From assembly GCA_902465425.1 (NCBI GenBank), contig CABQNA010000002.1, positions 1 through 38,331 on the forward strand: DNA of 38,331 nucleotides, read 5' to 3'. The translations under genes were made by a program, and so were the position numbers. Positions 14,317 through 22,375 of this stretch are shown piece after piece (within the stretch, counting starts at the first letter, position 1; each line of letters begins with the position of its first letter). The notes under the pieces were generated by a model. It worked only from the letters and a program-made list of their open reading frames with translations, ran no database searches and was not told where the DNA came from. This DNA is from an uncultured Collinsella sp. Its GTDB lineage: Bacteria; Actinomycetota; Coriobacteriia; Coriobacteriales; Coriobacteriaceae.

Positions 14317-14973
14317 CTACTTGCGGCCTCCGTTACGAATTTCCCAGTATTTAATGTCGTCCAACGTTTCTTGGATCCGATCCATCTTGGCATCACGCAA
14401 TAAATTATCAATCTCGTCACTGCAATCAGATCTTGTGCTTCTGCTCGATATTGACTGCGTCGTTCCTGAATCGGAGAACAGCTCGCTAAAGAACTCGCCC
14501 GGAGCTGCAACGATCGCCAAGAATCCCATTGACCAGAACAAGACACAAATCAGCCTTACAAACCAGCCATATCCGTTTTCAAAGGCAAATTGACCGCCAA
14601 AAATAACCGCTCCGCAAAATGACGCAATGGGCATAAGCAGGTCTCCAATGAAATGCCCTGGACCGAACATAACGTAGCAAATATAAACTGAATAAGAGGG
14701 ATTGACGAAAACCATAATCGAGACTGCGCTCATAGCCGCCAACACCAATAGGGGACTCTTCCAGCACAGCGAACAAGTCAATACCACAAGCCCAAGATAT
14801 ACAAGCACTATCCAAAATGCGATGGTTGAGGTTTTGGGAGATTCCGCCCATCCGCCCCAAAAGCCCGACACAGCATACTGCGCCGCCGCCCCATTGGATG
14901 AAACGGCCGAAGCAATGTATACAACCATTGCTCCAAATATAAAAATTGCTATTAAATCGATTGCTTTTCTCAT
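14317..14973 (-). CDS. Hypothetical multi-spanning membrane protein
   Basis: No family is recognised. The 218-residue product has about five hydrophobic segments: residues 5-24, 50-68, 72-90, 95-130 (probably two with a short loop) and 135-160, followed by a hydrophilic tail of about 55 residues, SSRSTRSDCSDEIDNLLRDAK then ETLDDIKYWE. The start ATG is behind GGGG at a short spacing. It is flanked by a zinc-ribbon gene downstream and a 417-base region with little coding upstream. A tail that could bind a cytoplasmic partner is visible, but the role is unknown. Confidence 0.7.
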   Translation of the reverse strand: MRKAIDLIAIFIFGAMVVYIASAVSSNGAAAQYAVSGFWGGWAESPKTSTIAFWIVLVYLGLVVLTCSLCWKSPLLVLAAMSAVSIMVFVNPSYSVYICYVMFGPGHFIGDLLMPIASFCGAVIFGGQFAFENGYGWFVRLICVLFWSMGFLAIVAAPGEFFSELFSDSGTTQSISSRSTRSDCSDEIDNLLRDAKMDRIQETLDDIKYWEIRNGGRK

Positions 14974-15208
14974 TTTACCCCTATCCGCAAATATCGCTTT
15001 TTTCTAGCGTCCTATAGTCTTTTGGCCGCTATTGGCTACTTTGTTTAGATTTCGGCCTCCAGCAGACATGAAAAAAGCCATACCCTAACGGCGCTCACGA
15101 CAAAGACCGCTTGCCCACATCAAGTCAAAATGAATCACGGTCAACCGAAGACAGTGACATACCCATATCCTTCGCTTGGCCTCTAGCATCGATCACTTGT
15201 CACTTAAC

Positions 15209-15331
15209 CTAAGTCTTTCCAGAAGCCAATGGCGACCGGATAACGTTGGCTTGAAGCTCGCTGACAAGATTAACGAAATCACCGGGTGTCCAAATTAAAT
15301 CGGGCACCCGGCTACCAGTATCCTTATATTT
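15209..15331 (-). pseudogene. Possible 40-codon gene remnant
   Basis: A short minus-strand frame, bounded by stops, reads VPDLIWTPGDFVNLVSELQ and ends in PLASGKT. It looks protein-like but has no start signal and overlaps a hairpin. It may be the tail of a decayed gene, or chance. Confidence 0.25.
15282..15311 (-). terminator. Possible terminator of the 15391 operon
   Basis: CCGGGTG (15282-15288) pairs with CACCCGG (15305-15311), extended inward by CC/GG with one mismatch. On the minus strand TGATTTCGTT follows, a weak T-rich tail. Confidence 0.4.
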
Positions 15332-15390
15332 TTACGGCCCAGCCATGCATTTCAGTCATCAATAAACACCGTATCGCTATCTAATGCAGC

Positions 15391-15717
15391 CTAGACTATG
15401 CTCCTAATTGCACCCTCCGCTTGGGACAGGAGCCCTTTCATCTTTTTCTTTTGCATCCACCCGTTAACACCCGTCAAATCGGATTCACCCAAGAGAGCAT
15501 CGCCCATCCATCCCTCAAGCACAATTTCCCTTTCGTCAAAAGCAATCGTAAAATTGCGCTGCAGCATCAGTACGCCGTCGCCCTTCGACCAACAAGGTTC
15601 ACCCTTAATTAGTTTCTGTTGAAAACCGGCGCCTTCAATGATGCTCTTCCAGATCTCTAAAACTCTTGGCGTATCAATTTGACCGTGCGCGCAAATCGTT
15701 ACTGTTGTCCTCGGCAT
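15391..15717 (-). CDS. Hypothetical small protein, partner of the zinc-ribbon membrane protein
   Basis: The 108-residue product has no signal peptide or membrane helix. It resembles, by pattern memory only, small proteins found beside zinc-ribbon proteins in Firmicutes: a beta-strand start (TTVTICAHG), a WSKGDGVLMLQRNFTIAF segment, IVLEGWMGDALLGESDLTG, then a lysine-rich helical end. ATG at 15717 has AAGGGG upstream and lies 13 bases after the stop of the preceding gene, so the two are probably one operon. The longer frame overlaps that gene. The biochemical role is unknown. Confidence 0.65.
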   Translation of the reverse strand: MPRTTVTICAHGQIDTPRVLEIWKSIIEGAGFQQKLIKGEPCWSKGDGVLMLQRNFTIAFDEREIVLEGWMGDALLGESDLTGVNGWMQKKKMKGLLSQAEGAIRSIV

Positions 15718-15730
15718 CTCAAGCCCCTTC

Positions 15731-16066
15731 TTATTGACCCAACTCTTGACCACAGTTCGGACAGTGCTTTGCATCTCCTATGATTCGAGTTTGGCAATAA
15801 GGACATACTTTGCCTTTGTTCCGTGTCGAATCAATATCAACAACATTCTTGGATGTATAGCGCACGCTTATAAATAGAAGCGCGCCAACAATCAGTAAAA
15901 CAAATCCGATTCCAATAATTGCCAAAACCGAAAGCTCCATGCTGGTAAGAGGAGCTTTAAATGTATAACGATGAGATAGCATCGATTTTGTTATAAGCCC
16001 GTAGACCAGCGCAAAAAGCCCCAAGCCAAGTGACAGCAATGCACCGGTTTCTTTTTTTGGTTTCAT
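15731..16066 (-). CDS. Zinc-ribbon membrane protein
   Basis: The 111-residue protein has two hydrophobic segments, about residues 8-27 and 43-66, and a C-terminal zinc ribbon CPYC-X9-CPNC near residues 93-107. Helix topology puts both ends in the same compartment, probably the cytoplasm. ATG at 16066 is preferred over a start 45 bases upstream because GGAGG precedes it and MKPKK is a natural N-terminus. It is the first gene of a two-gene unit with the protein at 15391. Motif C (TTTGAT family) lies about 180 bases upstream. Function unknown. Confidence 0.72.
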   Translation of the reverse strand: MKPKKETGALLSLGLGLFALVYGLITKSMLSHRYTFKAPLTSMELSVLAIIGIGFVLLIVGALLFISVRYTSKNVVDIDSTRNKGKVCPYCQTRIIGDAKHCPNCGQELGQ

Positions 16067-16240
16067 TAGATCCACCCTCCAGTCAGGCAACCAACCCGTC
16101 AAATCTCGCAATCGACATGACTCCCACCGTTCAAATTTCTAGAAAACATGGTGGCTTTAATGCCATAGCCCTCGTTTGAGCTCGAAATCAAACACGAAAT
16201 TATTTAGGCAAACTTTATTATCCACACTGGAAACAAACAG

Positions 16241-16263
16241 GCATTAGCATTTGATAACGCCCC
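16241..16263. promoter_or_regulatory. TTTGAT motif C
   Basis: GCATTAGCATTTGATAACGCCC repeats the core of motif A; ATTAGCATTTGATAA is identical at the two places. It lies about 180 bases before the zinc-ribbon membrane gene. The remainder of 16067-16449 shows only the hairpin at 16358. Confidence 0.45.
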
Positions 16264-16357
16264 TGCGGCATCTGAGCAACAACCGCACTAGCAGCAAACG
16301 GCTCAATCTGAGCAAAAAGAGGATGCGGACTGGTGAACAATTTATACTTTAATGTGC

Positions 16358-16395
16358 GCCGGGCTCGTGACAATGATGTTTGTCACGAGCCCGGC
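16358..16395 (-). terminator. Terminator hairpin of the lipoprotein gene
   Basis: GCCGGGCTCGTGACA (16358-16372) and TGTCACGAGCCCGGC (16381-16395) pair perfectly over 15 bp around an 8-base loop, 55 bases after the stop codon. The T-run is poor, so efficiency is uncertain. Confidence 0.55.
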
Positions 16396-16449
16396 ATGGT
16401 ATTCATCTATGGCATTCCCCATCTTCACACGGTCGGCGTGTCTTAGCTC

Positions 16450-16836
16450 TCATTCTCTCGTGTACGTTTCGTTGTTGATAACAAGCTCATCCCCATTGAG
16501 AAAATAGAGCCTATCATCCGCCTCTTCAGCTTCCTCTTTGCTGCTGGCTTTCTTCCAATGTTGAGAGCTGATATTTCCTTGACTGCTACTTAGAACCAAT
16601 GTCTCGTCTTCTTGAATCGTATAGCGATCGCAGCTTTCCAGCCACGCACCGTTATAGGTAAAAGGAACCGAACAATCACCATTCTCATCAAATTGGAGAA
16701 TTTCGTCTCCGTCGTCGTTTGCCCAAGTTCCAACAATCGACTTCTCACCACATCCAACTAGACCAATCAGCGGGACAGAAGCCGCGGCAACGGCCATTTT
16801 AATTGCTGTTCGTCTCGAAAATAATTGTGCACCCAT
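16450..16836 (-). CDS. Small secreted lipoprotein, hypothetical
   Basis: The 128-residue product starts with FSRRTAIKMAVAAASVPLIG and a lipobox LVGC near residue 32, giving a lipid-anchored mature protein. SRR before the hydrophobic core could route it through the Tat system. The mature part, IVGTWANDDGDEILQFDENGDC then a YTIQEDETLVLSS region, resembles small beta-barrel lipoproteins with a GTW start, often of unknown function. The ATG at 16836 has GGGAG upstream; the longer frame adds ten unlikely residues. Motifs D and E lie just upstream. Confidence 0.72.
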   Translation of the reverse strand: MGAQLFSRRTAIKMAVAAASVPLIGLVGCGEKSIVGTWANDDGDEILQFDENGDCSVPFTYNGAWLESCDRYTIQEDETLVLSSSQGNISSQHWKKASSKEEAEEADDRLYFLNGDELVINNETYTRE

Positions 16837-16868
16837 CTTTGCTCCCAACAGACAGCACCCGTACAAAA

Positions 16869-16920
16869 GATAATTTGATTATCCCCATAAGATTATTTAG
16901 CGCATTATCATTTGATTATG
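16869..16920. promoter_or_regulatory. TTTGAT motifs E and D upstream of the lipoprotein gene
   Basis: Motif E is a perfect dyad GATAAT-TTG-ATTATC (16869-16883). Motif D, GCATTATCATTTGATTATGG (16902-16921), contains ATCA-TT-TGAT and aligns with motifs A and C. Both lie 30-85 bases upstream of the lipoprotein start, in promoter position. The rest of 16921-17070 shows nothing. Confidence 0.45.
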
Positions 16921-17070
16921 GTCCGACGTATCCCGAGCATAAAGAAGAGCAAATGGCTCTATTAGGCTAAATTAATCTCTTGCCGGATCGCGCCTCTTGG
17001 CGAAGCAATTGGACTATGAACATCAAGCTGTGGCAATCGTTTGCCTCAAACAACGTAGATCGCAATGCAT

Positions 17071-17109
17071 AAAAATGGCGGTTAAGCGTACCTCCGACGC
17101 TTAACCGCC
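17071..17109 (-). terminator. Terminator of the purM-purN transcript
   Basis: GGCGGTTAAGCG (17077-17088) and CGCTTAACCGCC (17098-17109) form a perfect 12-bp stem; on the minus strand it is followed by ATTTTT. Confidence 0.85.
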
Positions 17110-17124
17110 AACACAAACCAACGA

Positions 17125-17823
17125 CTAGCGCGCCGCGTCAATTGCGACCTTGCCGTTCTCCAGCACGTGGACGCGGCCATCGGCGAGCATCTGCACGACC
17201 TCGGGATACAGCACGTGCTCGATTGCGTGGATGTGCTCCTCGAGCGTATCGACATCCCAGCCCTCCTCAACAGCCAGCGCACGCTGGGCGATGATGGGAC
17301 CGTTGTCGTAGATCTCGTTGGCAAAGTGCACGGTCACGCCGGTCACCTTGACGCCGCGGGCAAACGCATCGTCGATCGCGTGGGCACCGGTAAAGCTCGG
17401 CAGCAGGGCCGGGTGCAGGTTGACCACGCGGTTGGGGAACGCCACCAGCAGCGGCGCGTGTACCATGCGCATGTAGCCGGCCATGACCACATACTCGCAG
17501 CCGCGCTCGAGCAGCTCGTGCGCAATAATCTCGTCGGCGGCGATAGGGTCGGCGTAGACATCCTTGGAAAGCGTCAGCGTCTGGATACCCGCACGCTCTG
17601 CGCGCTGCAAGCCCTTGGCCGAAGGACGGCTCGACACCACGAGCTCAATCGAGGCATTGAGCTTGCCAGCGGCGATCAGGTCGATCAACGCCTGCAGGTT
17701 GGTACCCGAACCGCTGATGAGCACGCCGATCTTGAGCGGCTCGGCGGTATCAGTGCCGGTCGGACGGCTATAGGGCACAAAGCCCAGTCCCTCGGCAGCA
17801 GCCATCTGCTCGTTAGCGCTCAT
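17125..17823 (-). CDS. purN: Phosphoribosylglycinamide formyltransferase
   Basis: PurN transfers a formyl group from 10-formyl-THF to GAR, the third step of purine synthesis. The 232-residue product shows the N-terminal KIGVLISGSGTNLQALID, the substrate region VVNLHPALLPSF with the catalytic Asn and His, and VHFANEIYDNGPII with the catalytic Asp. It is about 30 residues longer at the N-terminus than the usual family form. The ATG at 17823 overlaps the end of purM by 11 bases, so the two are translationally coupled. Confidence 0.95.
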   Translation of the reverse strand: MSANEQMAAAEGLGFVPYSRPTGTDTAEPLKIGVLISGSGTNLQALIDLIAAGKLNASIELVVSSRPSAKGLQRAERAGIQTLTLSKDVYADPIAADEIIAHELLERGCEYVVMAGYMRMVHAPLLVAFPNRVVNLHPALLPSFTGAHAIDDAFARGVKVTGVTVHFANEIYDNGPIIAQRALAVEEGWDVDTLEEHIHAIEHVLYPEVVQMLADGRVHVLENGKVAIDAAR

Positions 17824-18916
17824 CGGAGTACACGACCTTACCGGAGCCCTCGACGCACTCGCCCACGCGGAACGGCTTCTCGCCCAGCGCGACCAGAGCC
17901 TCGGTCACTGTGGCCTCGTCCTCGGGAGCGACGATCAGGCACAGGCCAACGCCCATGTTGAAGGTCTTGCACGCCTCGTTGGGCGCAAGCTCGGCCTGGC
18001 GCGACACATAGGTGATGACGGGCGGAACGTCCCAACCCATCTCGGCACCGTTGCGGGTGACCACAGCGTCGACGTCGTCGGCGAGCGCGCGGTTGAGGTT
18101 CTCGGTAATACCGCCGCCGGTGATGTGGGCAATGGCATGAACGTTGGCGCCACCGCGGAGCAGCTCCAGAATCGGCTTGACATAAATGCGCGTGGGAGCC
18201 AACAGGGCGTCTGCCAGCGATGCGCCACCAAGCTCCTCGAGCGGACGGCTCAGCTCCTCGGCCTTAGCGGCGGCCTCGGGCGTACCCGGCTTGATGCCGT
18301 CAACGCCGATGACCTTGCGAACGAGCGAGTAGCCGTTGGAGTGCACGCCGGTGGAAGGAAGGCCCAGAATCACGTCGCCGGGGCGGACGTTGGCGGGATC
18401 GAGCATCTTGGGGCGGTCGACAACGCCCACGGTAAAGCCGGCGAGGTCGTAGTCGGCCGGAGCCATGACGCCGGGGTGCTCGGCCATCTCGCCGCCCACG
18501 AGCGCGCAGCCCGCGAGCTTGCAGCCGTCGGCAACGCCCTTGATGATCTTTGCCATATGCTCGGCCTCGATGTGACCGATGGCAACGTAGTCCAGGAAGA
18601 ACAGCGGCTCGGCACCCGAAGCCAGAATGTCGTTGACGCACATGGCGACCAGGTCCTGGCCCACCGTCTCGTGGCAATCCATGATCTGGGCGAGCACGAG
18701 CTTGGTGCCCACGCCGTCGGTACCGCTAATCAGAATCGGGTCTTCCATATCCTTAAGCGCGGCGGCCGAGAACAGGCCACCGAAGCCGCCGATGCCGCCG
18801 ATAACCTCAGGGCGATTGGTGTCCTTGACCATCTGCTTAATCGCGTCGACGGCGCGGCCGCCCTCGGCGGTATCGACGCCGGCGTCCTCATACGTCACAT
18901 GTTTGCTGTCGCTCAT
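17813..18916 (-). CDS. purM: Phosphoribosylformylglycinamidine cyclo-ligase
   Basis: PurM (AIR synthetase) closes FGAM to AIR using ATP, the fifth purine step. The 367-residue product has the expected motifs: SGTDGVGTKLVLAQ, GQDLVAMCVNDILASGAEPLFFLDY, LVGGEMAEHPG and GLPSTGVHSNGYSLVRK, then the second-domain ITGGGITENLNRAL. Length is normal. It lies between purF and purN in the same direction, 157 bases after purF, with a hairpin in that gap. Confidence 0.96.
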   Translation of the reverse strand: MSDSKHVTYEDAGVDTAEGGRAVDAIKQMVKDTNRPEVIGGIGGFGGLFSAAALKDMEDPILISGTDGVGTKLVLAQIMDCHETVGQDLVAMCVNDILASGAEPLFFLDYVAIGHIEAEHMAKIIKGVADGCKLAGCALVGGEMAEHPGVMAPADYDLAGFTVGVVDRPKMLDPANVRPGDVILGLPSTGVHSNGYSLVRKVIGVDGIKPGTPEAAAKAEELSRPLEELGGASLADALLAPTRIYVKPILELLRGGANVHAIAHITGGGITENLNRALADDVDAVVTRNGAEMGWDVPPVITYVSRQAELAPNEACKTFNMGVGLCLIVAPEDEATVTEALVALGEKPFRVGECVEGSGKVVYSDER

Positions 18917-19034
18917 CTGAGCCTTCCTCTCCCACTACCGTGGCGCCGCGCGGGCGTCAAACGGTGCTCATAGTTGCGTTCATATCGGCGCGCGTCATAA
19001 GAACACGCGCCGTCATATCAACAAAACAGCAGAT

Positions 19035-19075
19035 AAAACCTGCCAAAATAAACCTGTCCCCACATGGCAGGTTTT
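19035..19075 (-). terminator. GGGGACAG-core palindrome 6, terminator-like, at the purF stop
   Basis: Arms AAAACCTGCCA (19035-19045) and TGGCAGGTTTT (19065-19075) pair perfectly and overlap the purF stop codon. The 19-base loop contains CTGTCCCC, so the core is on the minus strand. T-rich sequence follows in the purF direction. Its arms differ from the other family members. It may partly separate purF from purM transcription. Confidence 0.7.
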
Positions 19076-20744
19076 AGGCCTCTCCGTGCTCCTCTTCCCA
19101 GCTGCGGTCGTCGTATTTCTCGACCACGGCGTCGTCGTCAAAGTGCAGCGGCTTATCCAGGTTGCGGGGCTTAAAGCCCTCCATAAACTTGTCGCGGCCA
19201 AAGCTCTCGGGGATCGCCACGGGGTAGCGGCCGGTAAAGCACGCATCGCAGTAGCCGCCCTTGGGCATGACCTTCAGCAGGCCCTCGACCGAAAGGAAGG
19301 CCAGCGAATCGGCGCCAATGTACTCGCAAATCTCGTCGACCGTCTTGTTGGCACTGATAAGCTGCGACTGCACGTCGGTATCGATGCCATAGAAGCACGG
19401 CCAGATGACCTCGGGCGAGTTGATGCGGATGTGAATCTCCTTGGCGCCGGCGTTGCGCAGCATCTTGACGAGCTGCACCATGGTAGTGCCGCGCACGATG
19501 GAGTCGTCGATCACGACCAGGCGCTTGCCCTCGATGTTGTCGCGCAGCGGGTTAAGCTTCATGCGCACGCCCATGGCACGCAGCTCCTGCGTGGGCTCAA
19601 TAAACGTGCGGCCCACATAACGGTTCTTGATGAGGCCCTCGCCAAAGGGAATGCCGCTCTCGTGCGAATAGCCCTCCGCAGGCGGAAGACCGGAGTCGGG
19701 CACGCCGATGACCAGGTCGGCCTCGACGGGCTCCTCGTGCGCCAGCTGACGGCCCATGTCGTAGCGGCAGGCGTAGACGCTCTTGCCGTTCATGATGGAG
19801 TCGGGGCGGGCAAAGTAAACCTGCTCAAAGATGCAGTTGGCGGGCTCTTCGGCAGCGGGCACACCCTGCTCGGATACCAGGCCCTCGGCACTGATACGCA
19901 AGATCTCGCCGGGACGGACATCGCGCACGTACTCGGCGCCCACGATATCGAGCGCGCAAGTCTCGGAGGCAACGACCCAGCCACCGGCGCGCGTGACATG
20001 GGCGGCAGCGTCGACCGTTGCGGCGGCGTCTTGCGACGGCAGCTGCGAAACGGATGCAGCGTCGGCTTGGTCCAGTCCCTCATCCACAAGCTTGCCCAGC
20101 ACGAGCGGGCGAATGCCGTGCGGGTCGCGGAAGGCGTAGAGCGCCTGCTCGTTAATGAGCGTCATGGCGTAGCCGCCGCGCACGAGTTCCATGGTCTTGC
20201 GAATGCCCTCGCGCAGATGGCCCGTGCGCTGGGTAAAGTAGCCGATGAGCTTGGTCGCGACCTCGGAATCAGAGTTGGAGAGGAACGGCACGCCCAGCTC
20301 GATGAGCTGACGGCGCAGCTCGTCGGTGTTGACGAGGGTACCGTTGTGCGCAAGTGCGATGATGACGCTATTAATAGTCGAAAGATGCGGCTGAGAGGCC
20401 TCCCAGCTTTTGGCGCCAGCGGTGCCATAGCGTACGTGACCCACAGCCAGCTGGCCGGAGAGCGTCGACAGGTCGGCGTTGGAGAACACGCGGTCGAGCA
20501 GGCCCAGGTCCTTGCGAACCATAACCGTGCCGCCGTCGCCCACGGCGATTCCCGCCGATTCCTGGCCGCGGTGCTGCAGTGCACGCAGGCCAAAGTACGT
20601 CAGTCGAGCCACGTCGCGATCGGGCGCCCACACACCAAAAATGCCGCACTCCTCATGCAGCTGATCGGAGTCCGGATCATACGTCGACATGGTCTTCACC
20701 TGTCCCGCGGCACGCTCGGCCGCGCGGATGGTTTCTTGAGACAT
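19074..20744 (-). CDS. purF: Amidophosphoribosyltransferase
   Basis: PurF makes phosphoribosylamine from PRPP and glutamine, the first purine step. The 556-residue product has a 32-residue leader before CGIFGVWAP, whose Cys becomes the N-terminal nucleophile after cleavage. The glutaminase (RALQHRGQESAGIA) and PRPP-binding (VVIDDSIVRGTTM) motifs are intact. Cysteines in CIFEQVYFARPDS, WPCFYG and YCDACFTGRYP match the four ligands of the 4Fe-4S type seen in Bacillus PurF. About 36 extra residues, Ala/Asp-rich, sit between LGKL and WVVASETCALD (about residues 215-250). ATG at 20744 has GAGGGG upstream. Confidence 0.95.
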   Translation of the reverse strand: MSQETIRAAERAAGQVKTMSTYDPDSDQLHEECGIFGVWAPDRDVARLTYFGLRALQHRGQESAGIAVGDGGTVMVRKDLGLLDRVFSNADLSTLSGQLAVGHVRYGTAGAKSWEASQPHLSTINSVIIALAHNGTLVNTDELRRQLIELGVPFLSNSDSEVATKLIGYFTQRTGHLREGIRKTMELVRGGYAMTLINEQALYAFRDPHGIRPLVLGKLVDEGLDQADAASVSQLPSQDAAATVDAAAHVTRAGGWVVASETCALDIVGAEYVRDVRPGEILRISAEGLVSEQGVPAAEEPANCIFEQVYFARPDSIMNGKSVYACRYDMGRQLAHEEPVEADLVIGVPDSGLPPAEGYSHESGIPFGEGLIKNRYVGRTFIEPTQELRAMGVRMKLNPLRDNIEGKRLVVIDDSIVRGTTMVQLVKMLRNAGAKEIHIRINSPEVIWPCFYGIDTDVQSQLISANKTVDEICEYIGADSLAFLSVEGLLKVMPKGGYCDACFTGRYPVAIPESFGRDKFMEGFKPRNLDKPLHFDDDAVVEKYDDRSWEEEHGEA

Positions 20745-20785
20745 GGCATCCCCTCAGAGCCTCGTATTTTGGCGTTACCCGCCTT

Positions 20786-20791
20786 ATTATA
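20786..20791 (-). promoter_or_regulatory. Candidate -10 element of purF
   Basis: A perfect TATAAT on the minus strand lies about 42 bases before the purF start. No matching -35 is seen at the usual distance. The 295-base region between purF and the divergent gene otherwise shows only AT-rich patches and the promoter below. Confidence 0.4.
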
Positions 20792-20984
20792 CGCACGGCG
20801 CGACGCACTCCCCCGCGCATGAGCAGCGCTTTTTAAAAGCCCACCGAGCTTATAATCCGTTTTGCAGCCAAACATTTTATTGGGCAACCTCCTCGGGGTC
20901 GACGATCCCGCATGCTTCCGTCGCAACGCGTCTCATCCGCCGTTGGGGCTTGCATTGTTGCAATTGGGACGTTCGCCCTGTCTT

Positions 20985-21013
20985 TTGGCAGGTCGGCGGC
21001 GTATCCTTATAAC
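20985..21013 (+). promoter_or_regulatory. Promoter of the CmpB-type gene
   Basis: TTGGCA (20985-20990) and TATAAC (21008-21013) are separated by 17 bases, a good sigma-70-type pair, 26 bases before the ATG. Confidence 0.6.
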
Positions 21014-21039
21014 CTACAACAAAGCGAGAAAGGTTATGT

Positions 21040-22269
21040 ATGGATCGAAATGAACTCGACCCCAGCGTCCCCAGCGCCACGGAGGTCAAGAAGATCCCCC
21101 TCATCATTAAGGTGTACGCCGTCCTGTGCATCCTGTCCGGCGTGGGTACGCTCCCGTCGGTCGGCGCCTTTATGTGGCAGGTCATCACCGCACTCATCAA
21201 CGGCAACGCCGCCGCCAAGCTCGGCGACAACACGCTCGTCGCGGTCGGACTGATTGTCGCCGGCATCATGCTCTCGGCTGCCAGTGCCGTCATCTTGATC
21301 ATCTTTGGCCTGGACCTCATCAAGAACCAGCGCCGCAATGCCGCCCGTCTGTCCTATATCCTTATTGCATTGACCGTCGTCGAGCTTTTGGTTGACGTGA
21401 TGCTCCAGGGTATCGGGCCTTTCTTGCTGCGCCCTGCCATCCAGCTCGGCATCCTCGTCGCGCTTTCGGCCACCGTCGACCCCACGCTGCGCCAGGAGCG
21501 CGAGCTGCAGCGCCGCCTGCAGGAGATGCTCGATCGCGACGCCGCCGCCGAGGGCATGCTCGGGCGCGATGAAACCGGCGAAGGCTACATCAAGCTCAAC
21601 TACTTCAACCTGTTCTGGGTATTTTTTGTCTGCAGCGTGTTAGGTCTCATTCTCGAGGAAGTCTGGCATATGGTCGTCGTCGATCCCGGCGTCTATCAGG
21701 ACCGTGCCGGTATGCTATTTGGCCCCTTTAGCCCCATCTACGGATTTGGCGCGGTGCTCATGACCATGGCGCTCAACCGCTTCTATAAAAAGAATCCTCT
21801 GATCATTTTCCTGGTAAGTGCCCTGATCGGCGGCGCTTTCGAGGTGTTTGTAGGCTGGTTTATGCAGACCTCATTTGGCGTGGTGTCGTGGAGCTATTCA
21901 CACATTAGGCTATTCGGCATGCCCGATCCCATCGCGGTATTGACCGGGGGACGCACATGCACGCCGTTTGCCTGCATGTGGAGCCTGGGTGGCCTCATCT
22001 GGATCAAGGTCTTGCTGCCGCGCCTGCTTAAGCTCATCAATATGATTCCATGGAAACGCCGCTACTCTGCTACCGTCATCCTGACCGCCGTCATATTGAT
22101 CGACGGCGTCATGACGTTGCAATCGCTCGACTATTGGTATCAGCGCGTCAACGGAACCGTTCGAAATATTCCCGTCGCACAGTTCTATGACAAGCATTTC
22201 GATAACGAATATATGGAGAACCGTTTTCAGAGTATGACCATGAGCCCCAGGGACGCCACACGCGTGTAG
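21040..22269 (+). CDS. Putative ABC transporter permease, CmpB/DUF1113-like membrane protein
   Basis: The 409-residue protein has four hydrophobic segments in the first 150 residues, a charged helical linker (RQERELQRRLQEMLDRDAAAEG), then a second membrane half with FWVFFVCSVLGLILEEVWH, GMLFGPFSPIYGFGAVLM, LIGGAFEVFVGWFMQ and WSLGGLIWIKVLLPRL. The second half fits the family annotated as putative ABC transporter type IV, which is widespread in Firmicutes and Actinobacteria and poorly understood. No ATPase partner is adjacent. The ATG has AAAGG six bases upstream. Confidence 0.8.
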   Translation: MDRNELDPSVPSATEVKKIPLIIKVYAVLCILSGVGTLPSVGAFMWQVITALINGNAAAKLGDNTLVAVGLIVAGIMLSAASAVILIIFGLDLIKNQRRNAARLSYILIALTVVELLVDVMLQGIGPFLLRPAIQLGILVALSATVDPTLRQERELQRRLQEMLDRDAAAEGMLGRDETGEGYIKLNYFNLFWVFFVCSVLGLILEEVWHMVVVDPGVYQDRAGMLFGPFSPIYGFGAVLMTMALNRFYKKNPLIIFLVSALIGGAFEVFVGWFMQTSFGVVSWSYSHIRLFGMPDPIAVLTGGRTCTPFACMWSLGGLIWIKVLLPRLLKLINMIPWKRRYSATVILTAVILIDGVMTLQSLDYWYQRVNGTVRNIPVAQFYDKHFDNEYMENRFQSMTMSPRDATRV

Positions 22270-22301
22270 CAAACGCCAGAGCAAAATAGCTCCAACACAT
22301 C

Positions 22302-22342
22302 AAAGCCCGCTGGCAGATCTACATGAACTGCCGGCGGGCTTT
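22302..22342. terminator. Bidirectional terminator between convergent genes
   Basis: AAAGCCCGC-T-GGCA and TGCC-G-GCGGGCTTT pair around a 13-base loop with one internal mismatch. Flanking AAA and TTT serve both strands. It lies between converging genes. Confidence 0.65.
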
Positions 22343-22375
22343 CGCTATAGACAGACTCGGATTGCCGACGAGGCC

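Larger units (their letters stand above)
14974..15390. other. Intergenic region, mostly featureless
   Basis: This 417-base stretch contains the hairpin at 15282-15311 and the possible coding remnant at 15209-15331. No gene with a ribosome binding site, RNA gene or repeat family is evident in the rest. Confidence 0.5.
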
